NCBI GenBank assembly: GCA_023395675.1
Contig: JAEWYL010000196.1
Location: 1-36,098, forward strand
Direction: 5' to 3'
DNA: 36,098 bases
Source: Chloroflexota bacterium
Lineage (GTDB): Bacteria; Chloroflexota; Anaerolineae; Anaerolineales; UBA4823
Positions 8,788 to 15,624 of this stretch are shown here, one piece after another; the first letter of the stretch is position 1, and each line of letters begins with the position of its first letter. Below the pieces are notes generated by a model. It saw only the letters and a list, made by a program, of their open reading frames with translations. It ran no database searches and was not told where the DNA came from. The position numbers and the translations under genes are program-made.

Positions 8788-8845
8788 ATTATTGGCTCAT
8801 AATGATGTGCTCGTCCTGCCTGCGCGCCTCCCCTGGCGCTTCTGA
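8411..8845 (+). CDS. Four-helix membrane protein of unknown function, copy 1
   Basis: A 144-residue integral membrane protein with about four hydrophobic helices: ALWVFGLIFIFGFWPL, MIMGLYATLGIFLILAA, a middle helix around WFTVWSSVVHGGIMAVQ, and ALSVVAAVLAFLAP. Polar loops contain HTEGRS, RDPLNNR and DGRHNLGHLYGD. I do not recognise a characterised function. The TTG start is set by AAAGGAGGG just upstream. The gene has an almost identical second copy at 14719. A single-base indel near the 3' end puts the two copies in different frames after FLAP, giving this copy the longer, less hydrophobic tail KAGLLAHNDVLVLPARLPWR. The ancestral tail is unclear. Confidence 0.82.
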   Translation: MNEANRLKYLSIALWVFGLIFIFGFWPLTQIWPSGRVWHTEGRSFYLEMIMGLYATLGIFLILAARDPLNNRSLIWFTVWSSVVHGGIMAVQSLDGRHNLGHLYGDVLALSVVAAVLAFLAPAKAGLLAHNDVLVLPARLPWRF

Positions 8846-9227
8846 TTCACCTGTGGCTTGATCTTGCGGGTTGTTAGGGTCAGAAAACAATATCGGAACA
8901 TTAGTAGGTATGGATTAATTTGGCGCACCGCACAAGCAACTGAGCTGGGAACAGTCCAGATAGAGCAAAATAGTTATAATTGAAATGTGGTCGGAACAGG
9001 GTATTCACAGGGTTGTGCCCGGCGAAACCGGGGATAAGCACCATGAAAATTCCTTGTCTTCGGGTCAGTTAGAGTGAGTACGGGTTAAGGGCGATAATTT
9101 GCTGTTTTGGGCGGCGCAGCCATCTAAAATAAAATTTCTTCCCTGAATTCTTTATCTCGAACGGCCTTGGGTTCGCATAAAACCTTTGCAAAGCAGAGGC
9201 GGCTTGAAAACATTTCCAGCGAGAAAC
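8846..9227. other. Intergenic region, about 380 bases
   Basis: It contains TATAAT at 8975-8980 without a clear -35, a small CCCGG/CCGGG hairpin near 9019-9033, and a 9-codon frame beginning ATGAAAATTCC at 9042. If transcription starts near 8987, the next gene has a leader of about 240 bases. No gene was recognised. Confidence 0.4.
8975..8980 (+). promoter_or_regulatory. Possible -10 element of the hydrolase-LuxR gene
   Basis: A perfect TATAAT about 250 bases before the ATG. The -35 region is weak, so this is tentative. Confidence 0.3.
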
Positions 9228-10304
9228 ATGCAGCAGCAGATCCGATTTTGTGAAACTCCCGACGGCGTGAGAATTGCGAATGCCGTAACAGGCCAGGGGC
9301 CTCCCCTGGTTAAAGTCGCCCAGTGGCTCAGCCATCTGGAGTTTGATGCGAACAGCCCGGTCTGGAGCCACTGGCTCAGCGAACTTTCCCGCTATCATAC
9401 CCTCGTCCGGTATGATCAGCGCGGCTGCGGCCTGTCGGATTGGGATGTAAATAATCTATCTTTTGAAACCCAAATCCTGGACCTGGAAACGGTTGTGGAT
9501 GCGCTGAACCTGGAACGGTTTCCCCTTCTGGGTATCTCGCATGGAACTGCGATTGCCATTGCTTACGCTGTCCGCCATCCCGAAAGAGTCAGCCAACTGG
9601 TTTTATATGGTGGATATGTACGGGGCAGGGAAAAGCGTTCGGACAGTCCACAGCAGATCGAAAGCGCCAGGGTGCTGCTTGGATTGATCCGCCATGGTTG
9701 GGGGCAGGAGAACCATGCCTTCCGGCAGGTCTACACCACCATGTTCATCCCGGGAGGCACAGCAGAGCAAGCACGCTGGTTCAACGATTTGCAGCGCCTC
9801 TCGACCTCGCCGGAAATTGCCGCTCAGCTGCAGGCGATCTCTTTTTCTACGGACGTGTACCACCTGGCGAGCCAATTGAGAGTGCCAACGCTCGTACTCC
9901 ATGGCTATCAGGATGCTATCGTACCTTTTTCTGAGGGCCGGTTGGCTGCTGCAGTCATCCCCGGGGCCCGGTTTGTGCCCCTGGATAGCCAGAATCATGT
10001 CCTGCTGGCAGATGAGCCTGCCTGGGGCCGCTTCCTGGCAGAAGTAAGGTCCTTCCTTGGAGTGGAAGCGGAAACAAGCGCCCCTTCGACACCTGAACAA
10101 CCGGTTTTTCCCGAACTTACCCCGCGAGAGCGTGAAGTTCTGGGGTTAATCGCCAGCGGTCTGGATAACACTCAAATTGCTGAACGCCTGGTGGTCAGCC
10201 ATAAAACGGTGCGCAATCATATTTCGCATATTTTCGAGAAACTCATGGTAAAGAATCGAGCGCAGGCGATCGTTCTCGCCAGGCAAGCAGGGCTGGGACA
10301 GTAG
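9228..10304 (+). CDS. Alpha/beta-hydrolase fused to a LuxR-type DNA-binding domain
   Basis: A 358-residue fusion. Residues about 1-275 are an alpha/beta hydrolase with oxyanion/lid region GQGPPLVKVAQWLSHLEF, the DQRGCGLSD loop, a nucleophile elbow G-I-S104-H-G, acid candidate Asp in HGYQDAIVP and catalytic His in SQNHVLL. All three catalytic positions are therefore present. A short linker leads to a GerE/LuxR helix-turn-helix from residue 297 (LTPREREVLGLIASGLDNTQ) to the end. The arrangement suggests a regulator whose hydrolase fold senses or turns over its inducer. ATG 9228 matches the start of related proteins (QQQIRFCETPDGVRIA); its ribosome site is weak, and an upstream in-frame TTG at 9186 is less likely. 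The next promoter carries a palindrome that is a candidate target. Confidence 0.92.
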   Translation: MQQQIRFCETPDGVRIANAVTGQGPPLVKVAQWLSHLEFDANSPVWSHWLSELSRYHTLVRYDQRGCGLSDWDVNNLSFETQILDLETVVDALNLERFPLLGISHGTAIAIAYAVRHPERVSQLVLYGGYVRGREKRSDSPQQIESARVLLGLIRHGWGQENHAFRQVYTTMFIPGGTAEQARWFNDLQRLSTSPEIAAQLQAISFSTDVYHLASQLRVPTLVLHGYQDAIVPFSEGRLAAAVIPGARFVPLDSQNHVLLADEPAWGRFLAEVRSFLGVEAETSAPSTPEQPVFPELTPREREVLGLIASGLDNTQIAERLVVSHKTVRNHISHIFEKLMVKNRAQAIVLARQAGLGQ

Positions 10305-10345
10305 TCCCATATTCTATCTGACTCCCACTCAATAAAACCTCATAA

Positions 10346-10390
10346 ATGAGACACCGGTCTCATGACACAGCTCCTCCAGCAGGCTATAAA
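10346..10390 (+). promoter_or_regulatory. Palindromic operator and promoter of the SBP56/DUF2182 unit
   Basis: ATGAGAC-ACCG-GTCTCAT (10346-10363) is a perfect 7-4-7 inverted repeat. It abuts ATGACA (10362-10367, five of six matches to TTGACA), which is 17 bases from TATAAA at 10385-10390. The palindrome centre is 30.5 bases before the -10 start. The LuxR-type fusion encoded immediately upstream is the obvious candidate binder. Confidence 0.6.
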
Positions 10391-10428
10391 GGATGTGCCG
10401 AATAAATCTAATTCCCTGGAGGTGTGTT

Positions 10429-11823
10429 ATGTGTTCTGAAAAAGCCGTTTCGTCTGAGAATCATTCTCACCATGCGGAGCATCACTGCGGGCCGGGTTAT
10501 GCATCGCCTCTGGAGGCGATGCAGGCGGAGCGCGAAAAGATCCTATATGTCAATGCGCTTTACACAGGAACAGAGGTTGAAGCCCCCGATTATCTGGCTA
10601 CGGTTGACGTTGATCCTGCTTCTCCGACCTATTCACAGGTAATCTGCCGGACGCCAATGCCCAATGTTGGAGACGAACTGCATCACTTCGGTTGGAATGC
10701 GTGCAGCTCCTGCCATCTGGATTCGTCCAAATCGCGCCGCTTTCTGATTATCCCCGGTTTCCGGTCCAGCCGGATCCACATTCTCGATACCGTGGACCCG
10801 CGCGCGCCTGCGCTGGTTAAAGTGATTGAACCAGAAGAAGTGAAACGCAAAACCAACCTGTCTGCCCCGCATACCGTGCACTGCCTGGCGGATGGGACGG
10901 TGATGATCTCAATGCTGGGAGACGGAGAAGGGAATGCCCCCGGTGGTTTCCTCCAACTGGATGAGAATTTTGACATTCTTGGGCGCTGGGAGCAGGAGCC
11001 GGCGGGGATGCGCTTTAATTATGACTACTGGTACCAGCCGCAGCACAATGTAATGGTGAGCAGCGGGCTGGCTGCGCCAAATACCTACTATCCCGGTTTC
11101 AACCTGGATGATGTCGCCGCGGGGCTCTACAGCCGGGAGATAAACCTGTGGGACTGGCAGGAGCGAAAACTCGTCCAGACCCTCGACCTGGGTGAAGACG
11201 GCCTGGTACCCCTGGAGGTCCGCTTCCTGCATTCCCCTTCGCAAACCAGGGCCTATATCGGCGCAGCGCTCAGCAGCAACCTGTTCTATCTGGATAAGAA
11301 GAATGGCGCTTGGGAGACGCAGAAAGTCGTGGATATCCCCTCCATCGAGCTGGAAGGCTGGCCTTTCCCGGTGCCGTCTCTGCTTGTCGACCTGGTGCTT
11401 TCGATGGATGACCGGTACCTCTACCTCGCCAACTGGCTGCACGGCGATGTCCGCCAGTATGACATCAGCGACCCGGCTCGACCGCAGCTCAAGGGACAGG
11501 TGTGGTGCGGCGGTGTTTTGGGTAAAGATATGACAAACGGCACCAGGAAGCTGAACGGGGGGCCGAACATGCTGCAGCTCAGCCTGGATGGAAAAAGACT
11601 GTATGTGACCAGCTCGCTGCTCAGCTCCTGGGATAACCAGTTCTATCCCGACATTGCCAGGAAAGGTTCTTACTTGCTGAAGATCGATTGTGATATCGAG
11701 AACGGCGGGATGCGGATCGCCCCGGACTTTTTCGTCGATTTCGGTCTCGAACCCGCCGGTCCGGCCCGTGCCCATGAAATCCACTTCCCTGGCGGAGACT
11801 GCACCTCGGATATCTGGGTGTAA
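10429..11823 (+). CDS. Selenium-binding protein 56 family, probable methanethiol oxidase
   Basis: A 464-residue seven-bladed-propeller protein of the SBP56/SELENBP1 family. Characterised bacterial members are copper-dependent methanethiol oxidases that convert methanethiol and O2 to formaldehyde, H2S and H2O2. The conserved N-terminal segment is present: GDELHHFGWNACSSCH, with C92, C95 and H96, the cysteine being the selenium-binding position in the human protein. Other family blocks are SRFLIIPG-like RRFLIIPGFRSSRIHILDT, SAPHTVHC and the C-terminal ARAHEIHFPGGDCTSDIW. No export signal is visible; the His-rich start NHSHHAEHHC is unusual and might bind metal. GGAGG lies 6 bases before ATG 10429. 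It is co-directional with the DUF2182 gene 60 bases downstream. Substrate is inferred from the family. Confidence 0.93.
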   Translation: MCSEKAVSSENHSHHAEHHCGPGYASPLEAMQAEREKILYVNALYTGTEVEAPDYLATVDVDPASPTYSQVICRTPMPNVGDELHHFGWNACSSCHLDSSKSRRFLIIPGFRSSRIHILDTVDPRAPALVKVIEPEEVKRKTNLSAPHTVHCLADGTVMISMLGDGEGNAPGGFLQLDENFDILGRWEQEPAGMRFNYDYWYQPQHNVMVSSGLAAPNTYYPGFNLDDVAAGLYSREINLWDWQERKLVQTLDLGEDGLVPLEVRFLHSPSQTRAYIGAALSSNLFYLDKKNGAWETQKVVDIPSIELEGWPFPVPSLLVDLVLSMDDRYLYLANWLHGDVRQYDISDPARPQLKGQVWCGGVLGKDMTNGTRKLNGGPNMLQLSLDGKRLYVTSSLLSSWDNQFYPDIARKGSYLLKIDCDIENGGMRIAPDFFVDFGLEPAGPARAHEIHFPGGDCTSDIWV

Positions 11824-11883
11824 TCACCTTCTTCACTGGGCGCCCTGATCACGGATCGATTCGAGCTGGTAGGAGAATGAACG

Positions 11884-12660
11884 ATGTTAACTTACCGATG
11901 GCAAGTTTCTACACACACCGCAAGGACTTACCTGGTATTAAGCGGCCTGATCCTGGCCGCCTGGATCATCCTGGCTGTCTGGCAGAGGTCCGAGTACGTG
12001 GAGACCCTCGGGCATGAGGCGATTGGCAGTGTAAACAGCTCGCCATTTCTGCAGCTGGCGGTTTTTCTGTTGGGTTGGCTGTTGATGACGATCGCCATGA
12101 TGCTGCCGGGCAGCCTGCCCATGCTGAACAGCACGATGCAACGAGCACGCAGCGGGCTGGCGGGCTTGATCATTCTGGGATACCTGCTTGCCTGGGTCCT
12201 GTTTGGCCTCCTGGTTTATTTCGGAGATCTTCTGCTGCACCAGTTCTTTACGCCTCCGGCGCCTCTGTCAGCATTCTCGACGTGGATTACCCCGGCGGTT
12301 GTGCTGGTTGCCGGCGCCTACCAGTTCACACCGGCCAAGCGCGGCTACCTGGAGCGCTGTAAGGAGGCTGATATCCTGCTTATCCCTGGCAGTGAGAGGG
12401 GTCTGAACGGTGCAGGAGCGCTTCAACAGGGGCTCCGGTTCGGGAGTGCCTGTGTGGGAACCTGCTGGTCGTTAATGCTGCTGATGTCAGCTATAGGACA
12501 TCAACACCTGGGATGGATGCTTGCGTTGGGAGGGATCATGGCGGCTGAGCGCCTGGCCCCGGGTGGACGCCGTCTGTCCTGGCTGGTAGGTCTGGCGCTG
12601 GTCGTGTGGGCGGTTTTCCTGATCTATTCTTCTTCACACGCCGGCCACAGCCACCATTGA
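11884..12660 (+). CDS. DUF2182-family predicted metal-binding membrane protein
   Basis: A 258-residue polytopic membrane protein with about six or seven helices. DUF2182 features are WLLMTIAMMLPGSLPML (residues near 65-80), AGAYQFTPAKRGYLERCK (near 140-157), and the glycine-rich GLRFGSACVGTCWSLMLLM (near 185-203). The C-terminus ends HAGHSHH, a possible metal ligand set. Function is not established; the family is usually called a predicted metal-binding membrane protein. AGGAG precedes ATG 11884. The likely shared transcript with the SBP56 gene suggests it supplies metal, plausibly copper, or handles a membrane step for that enzyme. Confidence 0.85.
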   Translation: MLTYRWQVSTHTARTYLVLSGLILAAWIILAVWQRSEYVETLGHEAIGSVNSSPFLQLAVFLLGWLLMTIAMMLPGSLPMLNSTMQRARSGLAGLIILGYLLAWVLFGLLVYFGDLLLHQFFTPPAPLSAFSTWITPAVVLVAGAYQFTPAKRGYLERCKEADILLIPGSERGLNGAGALQQGLRFGSACVGTCWSLMLLMSAIGHQHLGWMLALGGIMAAERLAPGGRRLSWLVGLALVVWAVFLIYSSSHAGHSHH

Positions 12661-12720
12661 GGTTCGATGCTGCCTCGTTGACCAATTTTAAGACGGCTTC
12701 TTACCTTGCTGGTTAAGCCG

Positions 12721-12758
12721 GCTCGACCCAGCCTATTCTGCTGGGTCGAGCTCTTTTT
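12721..12758 (+). terminator. Terminator of the SBP56/DUF2182 unit
   Basis: A perfect 12-bp stem (GCTCGACCCAGC at 12721-12732, complement at 12740-12751) with a 7-base loop is followed by TCTTTTT. Its 3' half lies inside the last codons of the convergent acetyltransferase gene. Confidence 0.85.
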
Positions 12759-13248
12759 CCATAAACACCCAATTGCTCTGATACTCTGGCGGGACTTCAC
12801 TTCCAGCGTACGGCCCGATCTCATGAAAACCAAGCGCCCGGTAGAGACGGTGTGCTTCCACCATAAATCTGGCACTATCCAGGCGGACACAATGATAGCC
12901 AAGGCGGGCCGCTTCAACCAGGAGCCTTGCCAGCAGGGCACGCCCCAGGCCCAAATTGCGCGAGGCAGGTCGAACATACATCCGCTTGATTTCCGCGCAG
13001 CCGTCCCCAGCAGGTTTCAGATAGACGATGCCCGCCGGTTGGCCATCGATGGTCCCAAGCAGCAGGCGTCCTGATGGAGGCATAAATTTGCTCAATTCCT
13101 GCAGGTCTCGATCCAGCATTTCAGCAATATCGAAGGATACACCATAATTAAGCTGGACCTTATTGTTTGCCCACTGCAAATATTCCCAGGTCATCTCCCG
13201 GATGATGGGGTGGTATTGACCCTCCTCGACAGCTTGTATTTCGATCAT
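12733..13248 (-). CDS. GNAT-family N-acetyltransferase
   Basis: A 171-residue acetyl-CoA-dependent acetyltransferase. It has the GNAT fold order: an early helix pair (IIREMTWEYLQWANN), the strand LLLGTIDGQPAGIVYLKP, motif A EIKRMYVRPASRNLGLGRALL with the pyrophosphate-binding R-N-x-G-x-G-R loop (near residues 98-110), and motif B around VRLDSARFMVEAHRLYRALGF. The acceptor is unknown. ATG 13248 is chosen because GAGGGTAGG lies directly before it and the fold starts there; the open frame extends to 13473 but looks non-coding. It is the only confident minus-strand gene here, and its 3' end overlaps the convergent terminator. Confidence 0.9.
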   Translation of the reverse strand: MIEIQAVEEGQYHPIIREMTWEYLQWANNKVQLNYGVSFDIAEMLDRDLQELSKFMPPSGRLLLGTIDGQPAGIVYLKPAGDGCAEIKRMYVRPASRNLGLGRALLARLLVEAARLGYHCVRLDSARFMVEAHRLYRALGFHEIGPYAGSEVPPEYQSNWVFMEKELDPAE

Positions 13249-13731
13249 CCTACCCTCGAAGTATAAATCGAGCGAGACTCCTGACTCATATCCGCCGCAC
13301 ATACAGGACAAGATCCACGCTCCTCTCTGGAAAGGAGAATCCCCGGTTCCTACCTGTGAAAGGACGGTATACCGGTTGATTCTATCCGATTCCAGCGCTT
13401 TACGAGCTGGGGTTCTTTTGCGCTGTTTTCCCGGCCCGGCAGTCTCCTCCTGGCCGGTGTATTCATCCAGCAAGCGGGGTCGAATCCACGCCGCCGGCTG
13501 CGCTCCTTATTTCATACTCAAAGGCACGGTCAATGGGTATGTGCCATACGATAAAGTCCGGTTTAGCTGGTCTGCGAGCATTACAAGCTATAATTATTAA
13601 TAAACCGGTCTAAATCAAAAATTGGCGCAGGAGTTCTGTATCCAGTTCCCGGCTGAGAGCGATGGTGTGATCCTGTGTGCGGACAGGTGTGCGCGATCGG
13701 GCTGGATATCCGTGGAGAGGCTGCACCGGCA
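13249..13731. other. Divergent intergenic region, about 480 bases
   Basis: It separates the minus-strand acetyltransferase from the plus-strand radical SAM gene. Visible signals are TATAAT at 13589-13594 on the plus strand and a short GGTATACC palindrome near 13365. No gene or RNA was recognised. Confidence 0.4.
13589..13594 (+). promoter_or_regulatory. Possible -10 element of the radical SAM gene
   Basis: A perfect TATAAT in an AT-rich patch about 140 bases before the start codon, with no clear -35. Confidence 0.3.
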
Positions 13732-14604
13732 ATGATCAAAGAAATCAAAGCAAAGGTGCTGTTAGCGCGTATGAAGGGCGCCGACCCGTGGTTCGGTCTC
13801 ACGTACACGATGAACCTGTACCGGGGCTGCCAGCACCGGTGTATCTACTGCGATTCGCGCAGCCAGTGCTATCAAATCGAGCACTTTGACCGTGAGGTGC
13901 TGGTCAAAGCCAATGCAATCGAGCTCCTCCAAAAAGAGCTGGCACGCAAGCGGTTGAAGGGCACCATCGGTACCGGATCGATGAACGACCCCTACATGCC
14001 CCTCGAGCGAGAGGTGCAGCTTACCCGGCGGGCGCTGGAGGTGATCTCAGCCTTTCGCTTCCCGGTACACGTGATCACGAAGAGCGACCTGGTCGTGCGC
14101 GATCTGGACCTGTTGGAACGCATCAGCCGGACGTATGCGGCGGTATCCTTTACCATCACTGCCGCGGATGACAGCCTGGCAAGGAAGGTGGAACCGGGCG
14201 CGCCAGTCACATCGGCGAGGCTCCAGGCGATGAGCGCACTCGCCCGGGCAGGAATCTATACCGGGGTGACGCTGATGCCGCTGCTGCCCTGGTTGGAAGA
14301 CAGCGAAGAGAACCTCTCTGCTATCGTTCGGCTGGCGCATGCGCATGGAGCGAGCTACATCATTTGTTCTTTTGGGGTCACGCTGCGCGACCGGCAGAGA
14401 GAATTTTTCTATCAACAGCTGCAGAAGCAATTCCCCGGGATGCGGCAGCGTTATGAGCAGGCCTATGGCGAGCGATATATGTGCATCTCCCCAAGGGCGA
14501 AGCGCTTAGCGGAGCGGCTTAACGACCTTTGCGCTCAGCTGGGATTGGCAACGCGCATGCGACCGTATCAGCCGGAGGCAAATCAGCAGCTGAGCTTATT
14601 CTAG
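13732..14604 (+). CDS. Radical SAM protein of the SPL (spore photoproduct lyase)-like family
   Basis: A 290-residue radical SAM enzyme. The cluster-binding motif is C33-x3-C37-x2-C40 within LYRGCQHRCIYCDSR, the spacing needed for the SAM-bound [4Fe-4S]. Further features are GTIGTGSMNDPYMPLE, the HVITKSDLVVRDLDLL strand and the ITAADDSLARKVEPGAPV segment shared with the PA0069/Rv2578c branch of SPL-like proteins, whose reaction is not established. True spore photoproduct lyase is unlikely, since nothing suggests sporulation. ATG 13732 follows GGAGAGG by about 11 bases; a GTG-type start further upstream (13675) is possible but adds no conserved residues. A terminator follows before the next gene. 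Confidence 0.88.
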   Translation: MIKEIKAKVLLARMKGADPWFGLTYTMNLYRGCQHRCIYCDSRSQCYQIEHFDREVLVKANAIELLQKELARKRLKGTIGTGSMNDPYMPLEREVQLTRRALEVISAFRFPVHVITKSDLVVRDLDLLERISRTYAAVSFTITAADDSLARKVEPGAPVTSARLQAMSALARAGIYTGVTLMPLLPWLEDSEENLSAIVRLAHAHGASYIICSFGVTLRDRQREFFYQQLQKQFPGMRQRYEQAYGERYMCISPRAKRLAERLNDLCAQLGLATRMRPYQPEANQQLSLF

Positions 14605-14682
14605 GACAATCCCTCTGAGAACAGCCCGCCGGCTATGATCCACCGGCGCAAGGTTTTCCAGGCATGATCCGCCTCCTTCGCG

Positions 14683-14704
14683 GGCAGCAGCTCTGCTGCC
14701 TTTT
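14683..14704 (+). terminator. Terminator after the radical SAM gene
   Basis: GGCAGCA and TGCTGCC form a compact 7-bp stem with a 4-base loop, followed directly by TTTT. It ends only 14 bases before the next start codon. Confidence 0.6.
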
Positions 14705-14718
14705 CAAAGGTGAAGAAA

Positions 14719-15096
14719 ATGAACGAAGCAAATCGCCTGAAGTATTTACGTATTGCGCTGTGGGTTTTCGGACTGATCTTTATTTTTGGTTTTTGGCCCT
14801 TGACCCAGATCTGGCCTTCTGGATGGGTGTGGCATACTGAAGGGCGCTCATACTATCTGGAAATGATCATGGGATTATACGCCACGCTTGGGATATTCCT
14901 GATCCTTGCCGCTCGCGACCCGCTCAATAACCGCAGCCTCATCTGGTTCACGGTGTGGTCCAGTGTGGTGCACGGCGGCATTATGGCTGTGCAATCCTTT
15001 GACGGGAGGCATAATCTGGGACATCTCTATGGAGACGTCCTGGCGCTGTTCTTGGTTGCCGCTGTATTAGCCTTCCTCGCCCCACGCAAAAGCCGG
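14719..15096 (+). repeat. Dispersed duplicate gene segment, copy 2
   Basis: Same orientation as copy 1 (8411-8787), about 6.3 kb away. No insertion-sequence ends or target-site duplications were noticed at its borders. Confidence 0.9.
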
Positions 15097-15111
15097 TTTA
15101 CCGGCACCTGA
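14719..15111 (+). CDS. Four-helix membrane protein of unknown function, copy 2
   Basis: A 130-residue membrane protein almost identical to the 8411 copy through residue FLAP, after which a 1-base indel gives it the short basic tail RKSRFTGT. Replacements relative to copy 1 include S11R, R36W, F44Y and a cluster near the fourth helix (LSVVA to LFLVA). AAAGG lies 8 bases before ATG 14719; a GTG three codons earlier is also in frame. The gene begins immediately after the radical SAM gene's terminator, leaving no room for a promoter of its own, so expression may depend on read-through. Function unknown. Confidence 0.82.
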   Translation: MNEANRLKYLRIALWVFGLIFIFGFWPLTQIWPSGWVWHTEGRSYYLEMIMGLYATLGIFLILAARDPLNNRSLIWFTVWSSVVHGGIMAVQSFDGRHNLGHLYGDVLALFLVAAVLAFLAPRKSRFTGT

Positions 15112-15342
15112 GCTTGTGGTGATCGAAGCATAGCAGCGTAAGCCGGCCAGGGCTGGCTCTACCGGGGCCTGGCTGCGGCTGCTGGCGGATCGAGGGGGAG
15201 AGGCGGCCCCTGCAGCAACAGGGTATGGCAGCGCGCAGGCGCGCGTACCGGCTGGAGGCCTGTAAGCAGTTCAGCTCTTGTTGGTTTTTCCGTAGAGACT
15301 GTTCTGATTCTCATCCGCGTCAGAAAACGATTCCAATTTATG

Positions 15343-15403
15343 AAGGATGTGATTTATGCGTGGCGATGCCTGTGCCAGGCTGCCACGCATAAATCACATC
15401 CTT
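15343..15403. repeat. Perfect 22-bp inverted repeat with nested inner hairpin
   Basis: Arms 15343-15364 and 15382-15403 are perfect complements; they begin AAGGATGTG and end CACATCCTT. The 17-base loop itself holds GCCTG/CAGGC around three bases. TTTTATTAA follows on the plus strand. It could be a bidirectional terminator, a repetitive extragenic element or a remnant of a mobile palindrome. Confidence 0.85.
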
Positions 15404-15559
15404 TTATTAACTATTGAGTGCTCCCGTTGGTGGTTGCAGGGCTCCCTTGCCGCCGGGTGACCGTTCCCCGATCGGCAGGACCTGTCCACCTGACCAGGGT
15501 AAACCTTAGCCATCTGGTGGAAATTGTTTATACCCGGGAGGGGGGCGTTCCCCATTCGG

Positions 15560-15584
15560 CGACCTTATCATTATGATGAGGTCG
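15560..15584. promoter_or_regulatory. 25-base palindrome before the first lipoprotein gene
   Basis: CGACCT, ATCAT, a central T, ATGAT and AGGTCG form a palindrome with one T-G mismatch. It lies 40 bases before the start codon. Either a dimeric repressor site or a leader hairpin is possible. Confidence 0.4.
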
Positions 15585-15624
15585 AATTTTATCAATCGAA
15601 GGAACGTAGAAGGAAAAATCCTCC

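Larger units (their letters stand above)
15112..15624. other. Intergenic region rich in inverted repeats, 513 bases
   Basis: No gene was recognised. Its first part is GC-rich with short imperfect repeats. It then contains a long hairpin (15343-15403) and a 25-base palindrome (15560-15584) close to the next start codon. Confidence 0.5.

Noticed and set aside
13465..13490. GGGTCGAATCC resembling a tRNA T-arm
   Set aside because: Only two base pairs flank the loop; no cloverleaf is possible.
15582..15595. FNR-like TCGAA-TTTT-ATCAA before the lipoprotein gene
   Set aside because: Two mismatches in one half-site and no -10 element at class II spacing.
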